From positions 1,922,001 to 1,986,000 of the forward strand of contig NZ_CP119520.1 in the NCBI RefSeq assembly GCF_029223865.1: a stretch of 64,000 nucleotides of DNA, written 5' to 3'. Positions within the stretch are counted from its first letter, which is position 1, and each line of letters opens with the position of its first letter. A program made the position numbers and the translations under genes. This DNA is from Telluria mixta (GTDB lineage: Bacteria > Pseudomonadota > Gammaproteobacteria > Burkholderiales > Burkholderiaceae_D). Positions 37,782 to 45,371 of this stretch are shown in pieces. The notes beneath the pieces are model-generated. The model searched no databases. It worked only from the letters and a program-made list of their open reading frames with translations, and was not told the origin of the DNA.

Positions 37782-38692
37782 GATGCGTAATCTCCTGAAA
37801 TACTGTGGTGATGCGCTTGTCCCGTGCTGTCGATGGCGAAGTACGCGAGCCCGCTGGCGGCGAGGAAGGACAGGCCCTCAAGCTCCTTCAGCATGGCGAT
37901 GGTCGACACGCTGCCGCCCAGCACGGCCAGCGGCGCCAGCACGCTCACCGAGCGCCAATGCGACACGGGCATCCCCGTGCGCGGATCCAGTACGTGGCAA
38001 TAGCGCTTGCCGTCCACGTCGAAGAACCGTTCGTAGTCGCCGCTCGTCGTCAGCGCACCGTGGCTCACGGCGATGCTGGCGACGGTGCCATCCGGCTTGC
38101 GCGGGTCCTGGATACCGATGCTCCACAAACGCCCGTCGGGTTGCGGCCCGATGAAGCGCATGTCGCCGCCGAGGTTCACGTAGCCGTGCCGCACGCCGCG
38201 CTCCTGCAGCAGCGCACAGGCGCGGTCGGCCGCGTATTCCTTGCCGAAGCCGCCGAAGTCGATCTCCATGCCGGCGCGCGGCAGGTAGACGGCACCGTCC
38301 TCGCGCTGCACGGCCGTCCAGTCCACCAGCGCCAGCAACGGCGCCAGGTCGCGGGCATGCGGCACGCACGGCTTACGAAAATCCCAGGCGCGGCGCAGCA
38401 CGCCGGACGTGATGTCGAACAGGCCGCCGCTGGCGCGGTGGAGGTGATCCGCGTAGTCGAGCAGCTGTGCCGTCTCTTCGTCGCATTCCACCCGGTAGCG
38501 CCCCGCCGCGGCATTGATGCGGCTGACGATGCTGTCGGCGCGGTAGCGCGAATACGTGCGCTCGATGCGCCGCACTTCCGCGATCGCCGCCAGCGCCAGT
38601 TCTTCCGCCGCGTGTCCGTCCGGCGCGGCCAGCCTGATTTCACAACGGCTGGCCATCGCATCGAACGGAAAGCGGTAGATGCCGTCTACCAT
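37778..38692 (-). CDS. apbE: FAD:protein FMN transferase (ApbE)
   Basis: Covalently attaches FMN from FAD to Thr/Ser of exported proteins; Mg2+-dependent. It has 304 aa. Motifs: RIERTYSRYRADS, GMEIDFGGFGKEYAADRA, YVNLGGDMR, ALTTSGDYERFF and HVLDPRTGMP, all standard for ApbE. No obvious export signal is seen; it starts MVDGIYRFPFDAMASRCEIR. Overlaps DUF3570 by 7 bp and dsbD by 4 bp. None of the operon's other products shows a clear flavinylation motif, so its target is uncertain. Confidence 0.92.
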
Positions 38693-39831
38693 CGCCGCGT
38701 CAATCCGACCTGGAAGATGCGGGCGTGCAGCGGCGCCAGACCCGGACTGCCGTCGTGGAACAAACGCCAGTTGCCGCGCTGCTCGTAGCCTTCGACCTTG
38801 ACGTCGACGGTCCACAGCTTGCCGATCTCGCGCTGGACCTTCAGCCCCACCGTGACGGCACCGAAGCCGGACAGGCGCTGGTCCGGCGACGACAACCGGT
38901 TCGGATCGGCATTGGCAAAACCGGGCGGGAACGGCGGACCGAGCGTGCCGTCGTACACGGGGTCGTAATAGAAGTACGCGGCGCTCTGCGTGGTGAGGCG
39001 CAGTTCCGGCACGATGCTCCAGCCGCCGCCGAGCGGCTGCACGTATTCTCCGGACAGCGTGTGCGCGCGGATGCGGAACGAGTCGCTGTAGTAGCGGTAG
39101 GACAGGCGCGACGTGCCGCCCGTGCTGTCCACGAAGTGGTTCCAGCGCAGCAGCACCGTGTTCTGGCGGCGCGAACGGGGGCGGTTGTCAAACAGTTTAT
39201 ACGGATCGTTGAAGTAACCGTCGCCGTTCGTACGCGTGAGCGTCAGTTGGCCGATGTCGTTCGGCGTCAGCACGCGCGTCACGCCCACGAGCACGCTGAC
39301 CGTGCGCTTGTGCTCATCGACGACGACGTGGTTCACCGGATCGATGCTGTCGCGGCTGCCCGCGACGCCGAATGCCCACGTCGTGTTGTTGTCTTCGCTG
39401 GACAAGGTACCGTTCAGCGACAGCGCGCGCGACACGTAATCGTGCTCCGTCGAATACGCGGCGCCGGCCGTCAGGGTGCCGCGCCGGAAGTAGCGCGTGA
39501 CGGCGAAGTCGCCCGCCTTTCTCTCGTCCTGCATATGCGAGGCACCGGAGATGGCCGTGTGATAGCGCGGCGAGGCGCCGGACACGTCGTCGGCCGTCAG
39601 CGTGCCTTCGATGGACCAGTCGCCGGCGACGGGCGCCGTCACCGAGATCGACGGCGAGTGCGCGCGGATGCGATCGAGGCCGCTCTGGCGGTCGGCGTAG
39701 TCGAGATAGCGCAGGCTGATGCTGCCGCCCTGCGGCGGTTCGTCGGCCAGCGCCTGCACGCCGGGCAGCAGCAGCGCGGCGGCGAGCAGCGAAGCCGCCA
39801 GGTCCTGGGGAGGTTGTCTGGATGTCGTCAA
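38686..39831 (-). CDS. DUF3570 outer-membrane beta-barrel protein
   Basis: Exported 381-aa protein with a hydrophobic N-terminal signal (LAASLLAAALLLPGVQALA). The body consists of alternating aromatic/hydrophobic strands, e.g. SLRYLDYADRQSG, RLSYRYYSDSFRIRAHTLSG and QSAAYFYYDP, and ends with aromatic residue W, as in outer-membrane barrels. The RYYSDSF...QPLGGGW pattern is the DUF3570 signature. I chose the TTG at 39831, preceded by GAGGAG; an upstream ATG at 39882 would overlap DUF4266. Function unknown. Confidence 0.82.
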   Translation of the reverse strand: MTTSRQPPQDLAASLLAAALLLPGVQALADEPPQGGSISLRYLDYADRQSGLDRIRAHSPSISVTAPVAGDWSIEGTLTADDVSGASPRYHTAISGASHMQDERKAGDFAVTRYFRRGTLTAGAAYSTEHDYVSRALSLNGTLSSEDNNTTWAFGVAGSRDSIDPVNHVVVDEHKRTVSVLVGVTRVLTPNDIGQLTLTRTNGDGYFNDPYKLFDNRPRSRRQNTVLLRWNHFVDSTGGTSRLSYRYYSDSFRIRAHTLSGEYVQPLGGGWSIVPELRLTTQSAAYFYYDPVYDGTLGPPFPPGFANADPNRLSSPDQRLSGFGAVTVGLKVQREIGKLWTVDVKVEGYEQRGNWRLFHDGSPGLAPLHARIFQVGLTRRW

Positions 39832-39841
39832 TGGAGTCTCC

Positions 39842-40051
39842 TCAGTTGCAGCCGCAGCCGCCGCCACCCACACCCGCGCCACCGGATGCGGCCTCGCGGC
39901 TCGTGTAGATGTGGTCCGCGTAGCGCGTTTCGAGCTTGTCGCCGCCGAAGGTCATCTCGGGCTTGGCCAGCTTGCCTTTTTCCCACGGCTGCACGGTGGC
40001 GCAACCGGCCAGCGCCAGCAGCGCCGGCACGATCAGAACGAAACCCTTCAT
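39842..40051 (-). CDS. DUF4266 lipoprotein with Cys-rich tail
   Basis: Small lipoprotein of 69 aa: signal MKGFVLIVPALLALAGC with lipobox LAGC at residues 14-17, then a short domain (PEMTFGGDKLETRYADHIY) and a glycine-rich tail ending GGGGCGCN. The two tail cysteines are the last residues but one and three. Its start overlaps the tlpA stop (ATGA). The Cys-rich end suggests a metal site, a modification target or a thiol acceptor for the neighbouring redox genes; none is shown. Confidence 0.85.
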   Translation of the reverse strand: MKGFVLIVPALLALAGCATVQPWEKGKLAKPEMTFGGDKLETRYADHIYTSREAASGGAGVGGGGCGCN

Positions 40052-40560
40052 TGCGTACCTCCGAGGGCTTTCTTGATCACCTGCTCGAGCTCCGCGCGGT
40101 CGGCCTCCTTGAAACCCGCGTGCTCGTACAGGACCTTGCCGTCCGGTCCGATCAGGACGCTGCTCGGCATGCCCTTGATGCCGTACGCGCGCGGCGTGGC
40201 GCCGGCCGGGTCGAATGCGATCGCGAAGCGGGCCGGCGTCTCGGCGAGGAAGCGGCGCGCGTCGTCCGTCTTCGCATCGAGGTTCACGCCGACGACCTGC
40301 AGCCCGCGTGCGCCGTACTTCGCCTGCATCTCGTTCATCCACGGGAAGGACTGGCGGCACGGGCCGCACCACGAGGCCCAAAAATCCACGTACACGAGCT
40401 TGCCCTGGTACTTCGCCAGTTGCACCGTGCCGTCCTTGCCCGGCAGGTCGAACGCCGGGGCCGCCGCCCCCTTGTCGAGCGCGGAGGCGCCGGATGCTTC
40501 CAGCGCGGCGGCCAGCACCAGTGCCATGCGCAATACGCGCGTCGTCGTCCGGGCGCTCAT
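40048..40560 (-). CDS. TlpA-family thiol-disulfide reductase
   Basis: Periplasmic thioredoxin-like protein of 170 aa with a signal peptide (VLRMALVLAAALEASGASA). The active site WCGPC lies in DFWASWCGPCRQSFPW, and the cis-proline region reads GIKGMPSSVLIG. It likely keeps the cysteines of the haem c protein and perhaps DUF4266 reduced, with electrons from DsbD. It overlaps both the gene before and the gene after by 4 bp. Confidence 0.9.
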   Translation of the reverse strand: MSARTTTRVLRMALVLAAALEASGASALDKGAAAPAFDLPGKDGTVQLAKYQGKLVYVDFWASWCGPCRQSFPWMNEMQAKYGARGLQVVGVNLDAKTDDARRFLAETPARFAIAFDPAGATPRAYGIKGMPSSVLIGPDGKVLYEHAGFKEADRAELEQVIKKALGGTQ

Positions 40561-42677
40561 TTGCTCACCTCCTTGCGCCAGGGTTTGACAACTAAGCGAC
40601 GCCAGCCCAACACACCGAACGACAGCACGACCAGCAGCGCCAGCACCGGATCATTGCCGTCCTTGATGGACGAGCAGCCGCCGCCACCCGCGTTCTGCGG
40701 CGCTTGCACGGTCTGCACATTGCCCTTGCCGGTCAGCGCGACATTCCACGCGCCGCCGCCATCGGCCGCCAATGCGAGACTGCCGGCGGCATCGCCCGCA
40801 CCCACCGGCGTGAAGCGCACGACGAGGTCGCAGCTCGCACCCGGCTGCAGGGTGAACGGCACGGCCGCGCAGGCGCCCGTATCCGCCTGCAGCGCGTACG
40901 GACCCGTGAACGTGGCGGCCGTCACCGTGGCCGCGTTGGCGCCAGTATTGGTCAGCGTGAAGCGGTGCGTGGGCGACGTGCCGTTGACGTCGGCCACGCC
41001 GAAGTCGAAGGATTGCGGATTCACGGTCAGCATCGGCACAGGCACGGCGACGCCGGTACCGCTCAGTGCGACGGTGAACTGGTTGCCCGCATCCGTCATC
41101 AGGACGAGGGTCGCGGCGCGCTGGCCGGCGGCCGTCGGTTTGAAGCCGACGTCGATGGTGCAGCTGCTTGACGCGGCGACGGACACATTCGTCGCGCAGG
41201 TGCCACCCAGGACGAAATCGGACGCCTGCGCGCCGTCCAGCACGAGCGATGACACTTTCAGCGCGGCCGTGCCGCCGTTCGACAGCGTGATGGTATGCGT
41301 CGCGGCGCTCTTGCCCACCTGCGTGTCCGCGAAGGCGACGGGGCCCGCTTCCGACAGCGCCGGTTTCGCTGCCGGCGCCGTGGTGCCGGTACCGCTGATC
41401 GACACCTGCAGCGGCGCCGCGTTCGACGTGACGGCCAAGGTGGCCGCGGCCGCGCCGGATGCTGTCGGTGCGAACGCCAGGGTCACGGTGCAGTTGGCGC
41501 CCACGGCCAGCGTCGTGCCGCAGGTTTTATTGGCAATGGTGACGGTGGACGCGCCCGAGACGGCGATGCCGTTCAGCGTCAGCGCCACGTTGCCCGTGTT
41601 GGCCAGGGTCACGGTCTGCGTCGCGGCCGGTGCGCCGATCGTCTGCGTGCCGAATGCCACGGCGGACGGGTTCGCGGTGACGGCCGGTGCCGCTGCGGAC
41701 ACGGTGCCGGACAAGGCGACCGTCACGGCGCCGTTGGACGCGTTCGATGCCAGGGACAGATTGCCGCTGAACGCGCCGTTGGCGGACGGATTCGCCGTCA
41801 CGGTCACGGTGCAGCTGCCGCCGGCTGGGACGGACGTCCCCGTCGCGCATGTGCCGCCCAGCGTGAACACGCCCGCGTTGGCGCCGCCGACGGTGATGCT
41901 GCTGAATGTCAGCGCGGCCTGGCCCGTGTTGTTGACGGTAATGCTCTTCGCGGGCGACGCGGTGCCGGCGACGAGGGCGCCGAAGTCGAGCGCGTTAGCC
42001 GACAGCGCGACGGTCGCCTGCGCGACGGCGTTGCCGGTGCCGGAGAGCGCCACGGTGCTGGAACCGCCCGTCGCATTGTGCGCGATGACGAGCGACGCGC
42101 CGCGCGCACCGGACGCGGTGGGTTTGAAGGCGACCTGCACGGTGCAGCTGGTGCCCGCCGCGAGCGACGTGCCGTTGGCGCAGGTGCCCCCGCTGACGGC
42201 GTAGTCGCCCGCAGCCGCGCCGGACAGGGTCAAGGTGCCCACGTTCAGCGCCGCGTTGCCCGTGTTGGACAAGGTGGTGGCAAGGGGCGACGCCGACTGG
42301 CCGATGGTCGTGGCCGCAAAGCTCAGCGAGGCCGGGTTGACGGCGGCCGCGGGTGCGGCGGTCACGGTCGGGTTGCCGATGAAGGCGGCGAGGTCCGCGA
42401 TTTCCGCCGTCGTGAATTTGCCGTTGAACAGCGTGCCCATGCCGCCCTTGTTGGCGCTGAAGGCGCTGCTGATCACGTCCGGTTTATTGGCTGCGGCGAG
42501 GATGCCGTTGACGTTGGCGGCGGGCGACGGCCCGTGGCACGACGCGCAGGACGTGCCGCCACCGGTCGGCCCGTTCAGGTACAGGTTCTTGCCGTTCAGC
42601 GCATCGGCCGCGTGCACGGCCGGGACGAACGCGAGCGCGGCGAGAACGGTATAAACACTTCTATGCAGCCCGATCAT
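40557..42677 (-). CDS. Exported choice-of-anchor D protein with haem c motif and JDVT-type sorting tail
   Basis: Protein of 706 aa. Signal peptide (MIGLHRSVYTVLAALAFVPA), then a haem c site CASCH near residue 43 in a short cytochrome domain (about 25-105). Next come five to six Ig-like units of about 100 aa, each ending VALSGTG or similar (choice-of-anchor D/ASPM-like). The tail starts GGGGCSS, then DPVLALLVVLSFGVLGWRRL, matching the JDVT-CTERM pattern. The presumed processing protease is encoded 18 bp upstream. Probably surface-exposed or cell-anchored electron carrier; function is inference. Confidence 0.82.
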   Translation of the reverse strand: MIGLHRSVYTVLAALAFVPAVHAADALNGKNLYLNGPTGGGTSCASCHGPSPAANVNGILAAANKPDVISSAFSANKGGMGTLFNGKFTTAEIADLAAFIGNPTVTAAPAAAVNPASLSFAATTIGQSASPLATTLSNTGNAALNVGTLTLSGAAAGDYAVSGGTCANGTSLAAGTSCTVQVAFKPTASGARGASLVIAHNATGGSSTVALSGTGNAVAQATVALSANALDFGALVAGTASPAKSITVNNTGQAALTFSSITVGGANAGVFTLGGTCATGTSVPAGGSCTVTVTANPSANGAFSGNLSLASNASNGAVTVALSGTVSAAAPAVTANPSAVAFGTQTIGAPAATQTVTLANTGNVALTLNGIAVSGASTVTIANKTCGTTLAVGANCTVTLAFAPTASGAAAATLAVTSNAAPLQVSISGTGTTAPAAKPALSEAGPVAFADTQVGKSAATHTITLSNGGTAALKVSSLVLDGAQASDFVLGGTCATNVSVAASSSCTIDVGFKPTAAGQRAATLVLMTDAGNQFTVALSGTGVAVPVPMLTVNPQSFDFGVADVNGTSPTHRFTLTNTGANAATVTAATFTGPYALQADTGACAAVPFTLQPGASCDLVVRFTPVGAGDAAGSLALAADGGGAWNVALTGKGNVQTVQAPQNAGGGGCSSIKDGNDPVLALLVVLSFGVLGWRRLVVKPWRKEVSK

Positions 42678-42695
42678 AGTTACTCCCAGATTCGT

Positions 42696-43052
42696 TCAAA
42701 GGGCACAGCCACCAAGGGCCAGTGCATTCATCCCGCAGTGCGCCAGCGCGCACCAGCGCCAGTCGCGCCCGTGCTGGTAGAGCAGCGCGAGCGCCAGTCC
42801 CGGTGCCAGCACGAGCCCCGCCGCATGCCGGCCGGATCCGACGTGCAGCAGCGCGAACGCGGCCGCCGACACGACCACCGGCAGCAGCGCCAACGCCGTG
42901 CGCCGGATCAGCCACTCCTGCAATCCGGCGCGCACCACCCACTCCTCCAGCACGGGCGCCAGCAACAACAGGCGCGCCAGCGCGGCGGCGTCGGGCGCAA
43001 CGAGCTGGCCGGTGCAGACCAGGTGCTGGGACAGCAGGGCAATGGGTGGCAT
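42696..43052 (-). CDS. mrtJ: CPBP-type glutamic intramembrane protease (MrtJ-like)
   Basis: Small integral membrane protein of 118 aa with about four hydrophobic segments. All three motifs of the ABI/CPBP proteases are present: EExxxR (EEWVVR near residues 36-41), FxxxH (FALLH near 66-70) and HxxxN (HCGMN near 106-110). The short size and adjacency to a protein with a GGGGC-type tail fit the JDVT-CTERM processing protease. First gene of the eight-gene operon ending at trxB. Family naming is from memory. Confidence 0.75.
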   Translation of the reverse strand: MPPIALLSQHLVCTGQLVAPDAAALARLLLLAPVLEEWVVRAGLQEWLIRRTALALLPVVVSAAAFALLHVGSGRHAAGLVLAPGLALALLYQHGRDWRWCALAHCGMNALALGGCAL

Positions 43053-43325
43053 GTCAGCTTGTTACTGCGGAAATCGTCCGGTTAATACCGGCCGTTGTGA
43101 AAAGGTTCAGTCCGTTTGAAAAAAAATTCACCGGACGAACAAATGACGACCATTGCGGTGTCAAAACATCATGTTTGCCATATCCGCCACACGGTTTAAT
43201 GCGCGGAAATGGATCGTCGTTTAAGCGATATCGTGGGTAGAATCGTTGTGGTTGAGACTCTTCAACTCGTGCGCGTTTGCGCCAGATCGACACGGCATGG
43301 CTGCGCCGCTTGGCAGACTACGTTC

Positions 43326-43889
43326 ATGACACATTACCGCGACAACCGGGTCCCGGGCGGGACCTTTTTCTTCACGGTGCGCTTGCTGGATCGGGACAGC
43401 ACCTTACTTACGGACCATTTCTCGGCTTTCGGCGAAGCGATGCGCCAGGCGCGTATCCGCAAACCGTTCCACGTCGATGCCTGGGTCGTGCTGCCGAATC
43501 ACGCGCACGCCATCTGGACCCTGCCGCCGGGCGACCACGACTGCGCGTCGCGCTGGCGCGCCGTCAAGATCGCCTTTTCCAAGGCGCTGCATAAAGCCTG
43601 CCTGCCGGGCGGCAAGAAGGCGAAGGGCGATGGCGGCACGGGCGACGGCACCATCTGGGAGCGTCACTATCGCGACTACCGCGTGGGCGACGACGAGGAA
43701 TACGCCAGCCTCGTCGACTACGTGCACAGCAATCCGATGCGCCACGGCCTTTGCCAAAACCCATCGGAATGGCCGTGGTCGTCGCTGCACCGCTTTATCT
43801 CGGCCGGGTTCACGCCGCCCGCGCTGCCGCTGGCGCTGCCGCCGTGGATGCGGCCGGCAGGCCAGCGCGGGCGGACCGTGCGTCCGTAA
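43326..43889 (+). CDS. REP-associated tyrosine transposase (RAYT)
   Basis: Y1-type HUH transposase of 187 aa that acts on REP palindromes. The HUH-like motif is NHAHAIW in VVLPNHAHAIWTLPPGD. The tyrosine region reads EEYASLVDYVHSNPMRHGL, as in RAYTs. Start ATG at 43326 (MTHYRDNRVPGGTFFFTVRL) is the family's usual N-terminus. A GGGGTCAGAGCAC palindrome arm begins 6 bp after the stop; it belongs to the same family as the copies at 5338 and 33276, so this RAYT probably mobilised them. Confidence 0.9.
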   Translation: MTHYRDNRVPGGTFFFTVRLLDRDSTLLTDHFSAFGEAMRQARIRKPFHVDAWVVLPNHAHAIWTLPPGDHDCASRWRAVKIAFSKALHKACLPGGKKAKGDGGTGDGTIWERHYRDYRVGDDEEYASLVDYVHSNPMRHGLCQNPSEWPWSSLHRFISAGFTPPALPLALPPWMRPAGQRGRTVRP

Positions 43890-44084
43890 AGTTCGGGGTC
43901 AGAGCACTTTTTGGTGCACGATCTTCAACGCAAGTTCAAGCAGCCGCTTGTAGCCGGTAGCGGGTTCAACGCGCGTATGTGGACTGCCATCGAGGATCCG
44001 CTGCGCAGCAGGAAATTGATCGAAAATGTGCTCTGAGGTGTACCGGGTTTAGTGGACATCCCAAATAGAGGACAATGCGTTCCC

Positions 44085-44402
44085 ATGGATAAGACTAAAC
44101 CTGCTCCTACCGAGCGCAGAGAGTTCACGAAGGCTTTCAAGCAAGAGGCGGTCACACGCCTGAAGGCAACTGATAACGCGACAGCCTTGGCACTGGAGCT
44201 TGGCGTGCGGCGCAACGTGCTCTACAAATGGGCCGAGACGCTTGAGAAAGCTGGCGCCGAGAAGGCGTTCAACGGCCCAGGGCGGCCGTTGGCACAGGAC
44301 GAGGATGAGTTGACCCGGCTGCGGCGGGAAAATGAGCGGTTGAAGATGGAGAACACCATCCTAAAAAAGGCCGACGCGTACTTTGCGAAACGCAAGCCGT
44401 AA
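44085..44402 (+). CDS. IS3-family transposase OrfA
   Basis: Protein of 105 aa: DNA-binding helix-turn-helix (EFTKAFKQEAVTRLK through GVRRNVLYKWAETLEKAG) followed by a leucine-zipper-like coiled coil (DELTRLRRENERLKMENTIL). Start at ATG 44085 rather than a GTG at 44052. It acts as regulator and, by -1 frameshift at 44363-44369, as the N-terminus of the OrfAB transposase. Confidence 0.9.
   Translation: MDKTKPAPTERREFTKAFKQEAVTRLKATDNATALALELGVRRNVLYKWAETLEKAGAEKAFNGPGRPLAQDEDELTRLRRENERLKMENTILKKADAYFAKRKP
44363..44369 (+). promoter_or_regulatory. Programmed -1 frameshift site (A AAA AAG)
   Basis: The heptamer A AAA AAG lies in the orfA frame near its end. A -1 slip enters a frame that is open from here through orfB to 45262. 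This is the usual way IS3 elements make the active OrfAB fusion. Confidence 0.75.
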
Positions 44403-44446
44403 GGTACGCCTTTGTTCATGAGCATCGCAAAGAGTTTCCGATTGCG

Positions 44447-45262
44447 ATGATGTGCCGGTTGCTGGAGGTGAGCCGAAGCGGTTGTTATGCCGCACGTGAG
44501 CGCGAGCCGAGCATACGCAGCCGCGAAGACGTGGCGCTACGTAGTCGCATCGAAGAACTGCACGCAGAGCAATGGCACGCGCCAGGCGTCATCAAAACAT
44601 GGCGTTTGCTACTTGCTGAAGGTGTAAATTGCAGTCGTAACCGCGTGGCCAGGATACGTCGGATCGCTGGCATCGAAACCCGCCGCATGGCGCGGTTCAA
44701 AAAGATGCGGACGTATCAAAAGACCGAGCCGCCGGCGGAAGACCTGGTCAAACGCCAATTTGCCGTAACGCTGCCCAATCGGGTCTGGGTCGGCGATATG
44801 ACGCAGATCGCAACAAGGAAGGGACCTTTGCATCTTGCCGCCTTCGTCGACCTGTGCACGCATCGTGTCATCGGATGGGCCACTGCAACGAGCCAGACAG
44901 CGAACCTGGCCGTGACAGCGCTGCAAGCTGGTATCGCACAGCGAAAGCCTGTCAACGGGATGATCTGCCATACGGATCAGGGCTCGCAGTTTTCCTCAGC
45001 CATGTTTCGCAATCATCTGCGCGACAACCAGATACGCCCAAGCATGAGCCGCAGAGGAAACTGCCACGACAACGCCGTGGCGGAGAGTTTCTTTTCGAAC
45101 CTGAAGAACGAGCTGACGCACCACACGATCTATGAAGATCAGCAGTCGGCACTAGCCGCCATTACCGCCTACATCGACGTGTATTACAATCAGCAACGAC
45201 TTCATCAGACGCTCGGCTACCGTACGCCAGCTGAAGTCGAAAAAATGCACGGGTGTACCTGA
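44447..45262 (+). CDS. IS3-family transposase OrfB (DDE integrase domain)
   Basis: Catalytic part of the transposase, 271 aa from the first ATG; the frame is already open from the frameshift site. An HTH_21-like region (MMCRLLEVSRSGCYAARERE) precedes the rve core: D in VWVGDMTQIAT, D in CHTDQGSQF and E in NAVAESFFSNLKNE (DDE triad). The C-terminal YNQQRLHQTLGYRTPAEVE is typical. Complete and without internal stops. Confidence 0.93.
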   Translation: MMCRLLEVSRSGCYAAREREPSIRSREDVALRSRIEELHAEQWHAPGVIKTWRLLLAEGVNCSRNRVARIRRIAGIETRRMARFKKMRTYQKTEPPAEDLVKRQFAVTLPNRVWVGDMTQIATRKGPLHLAAFVDLCTHRVIGWATATSQTANLAVTALQAGIAQRKPVNGMICHTDQGSQFSSAMFRNHLRDNQIRPSMSRRGNCHDNAVAESFFSNLKNELTHHTIYEDQQSALAAITAYIDVYYNQQRLHQTLGYRTPAEVEKMHGCT

Positions 45263-45317
45263 TTTAACCTGTCTACCAAACCGGTGCATCTCACTCTGAC
45301 CCCGAATTTTGCGGGCG

Positions 45318-45343
45318 AAAAAAAAAGGCCTGCATGGCAGGCC
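45318..45343 (-). terminator. Terminator of the outer-membrane barrel gene
   Basis: A 7-bp stem GGCCTGC (45327-45333) and GCAGGCC (45337-45343) with a 3-nt loop. On the minus strand it is followed by nine T's (A's at 45318-45326). It lies about 30 bp after the stop of the barrel gene. Confidence 0.85.
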
Positions 45344-45371
45344 CTTTCCCCAGGAGTGAAGCCGGAGACGC

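Larger units (their letters stand above)
44034..45293 (+). mobile_element. IS3-family insertion sequence, 1260 bp
   Basis: Ends match as inverted repeats: TGAGGTGTACCGG at 44034-44046 and TGAGATGCACCGG (reverse strand) at 45281-45293, with weaker similarity continuing inward. The flanks are CTC at 44031-44033 and CTC at 45294-45296, a 3-bp target duplication. Inside are orfA, orfB and a slippery sequence. All parts look intact, so the element may be active. Confidence 0.88.
43892..45306. repeat. 148-bp palindromic (BIME/MITE-like) element split by the IS
   Basis: The left arm TTCGGGGTCAGAGCAC is at 43892-43907. Its reverse complement is split: GTGCTC at 44028-44033 and CTCTGACCCCGAA at 45294-45306. 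Deleting 44034-45296 (the IS plus one CTC copy) restores one continuous GTGCTCTGACCCC arm, so the original element was about 148 bp with a 120-bp middle. The middle contains a 40-codon open frame (43914-44036) that I cannot assign. Confidence 0.8.

Noticed and set aside
39100..39160. DSTGGTS in DUF3570 as an FMN attachment site
   Set aside because: It resembles S/T-G-A-T motifs only loosely. In the DUF3570 pattern this stretch precedes a barrel strand (RLSYRYYSDSF), so it is more likely a loop.
39832..39882. Longer DUF3570 start at 39882
   Set aside because: It would overlap the DUF4266 gene by about 40 bp and place a non-signal leader before the hydrophobic segment.
43914..44036. 40-codon frame as a real gene
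   Set aside because: No ribosome site, no family match by eye, and it lies wholly inside a mobile palindrome.
44039..45288. IS3 ends placed at TGTACC and GGTGCA
   Set aside because: With these ends the flanking bases differ (AGG and TCT) and no target duplication appears. Moving the ends to TGAG/CTCA extends the inverted repeat and gives a CTC duplication that also restores the palindrome.
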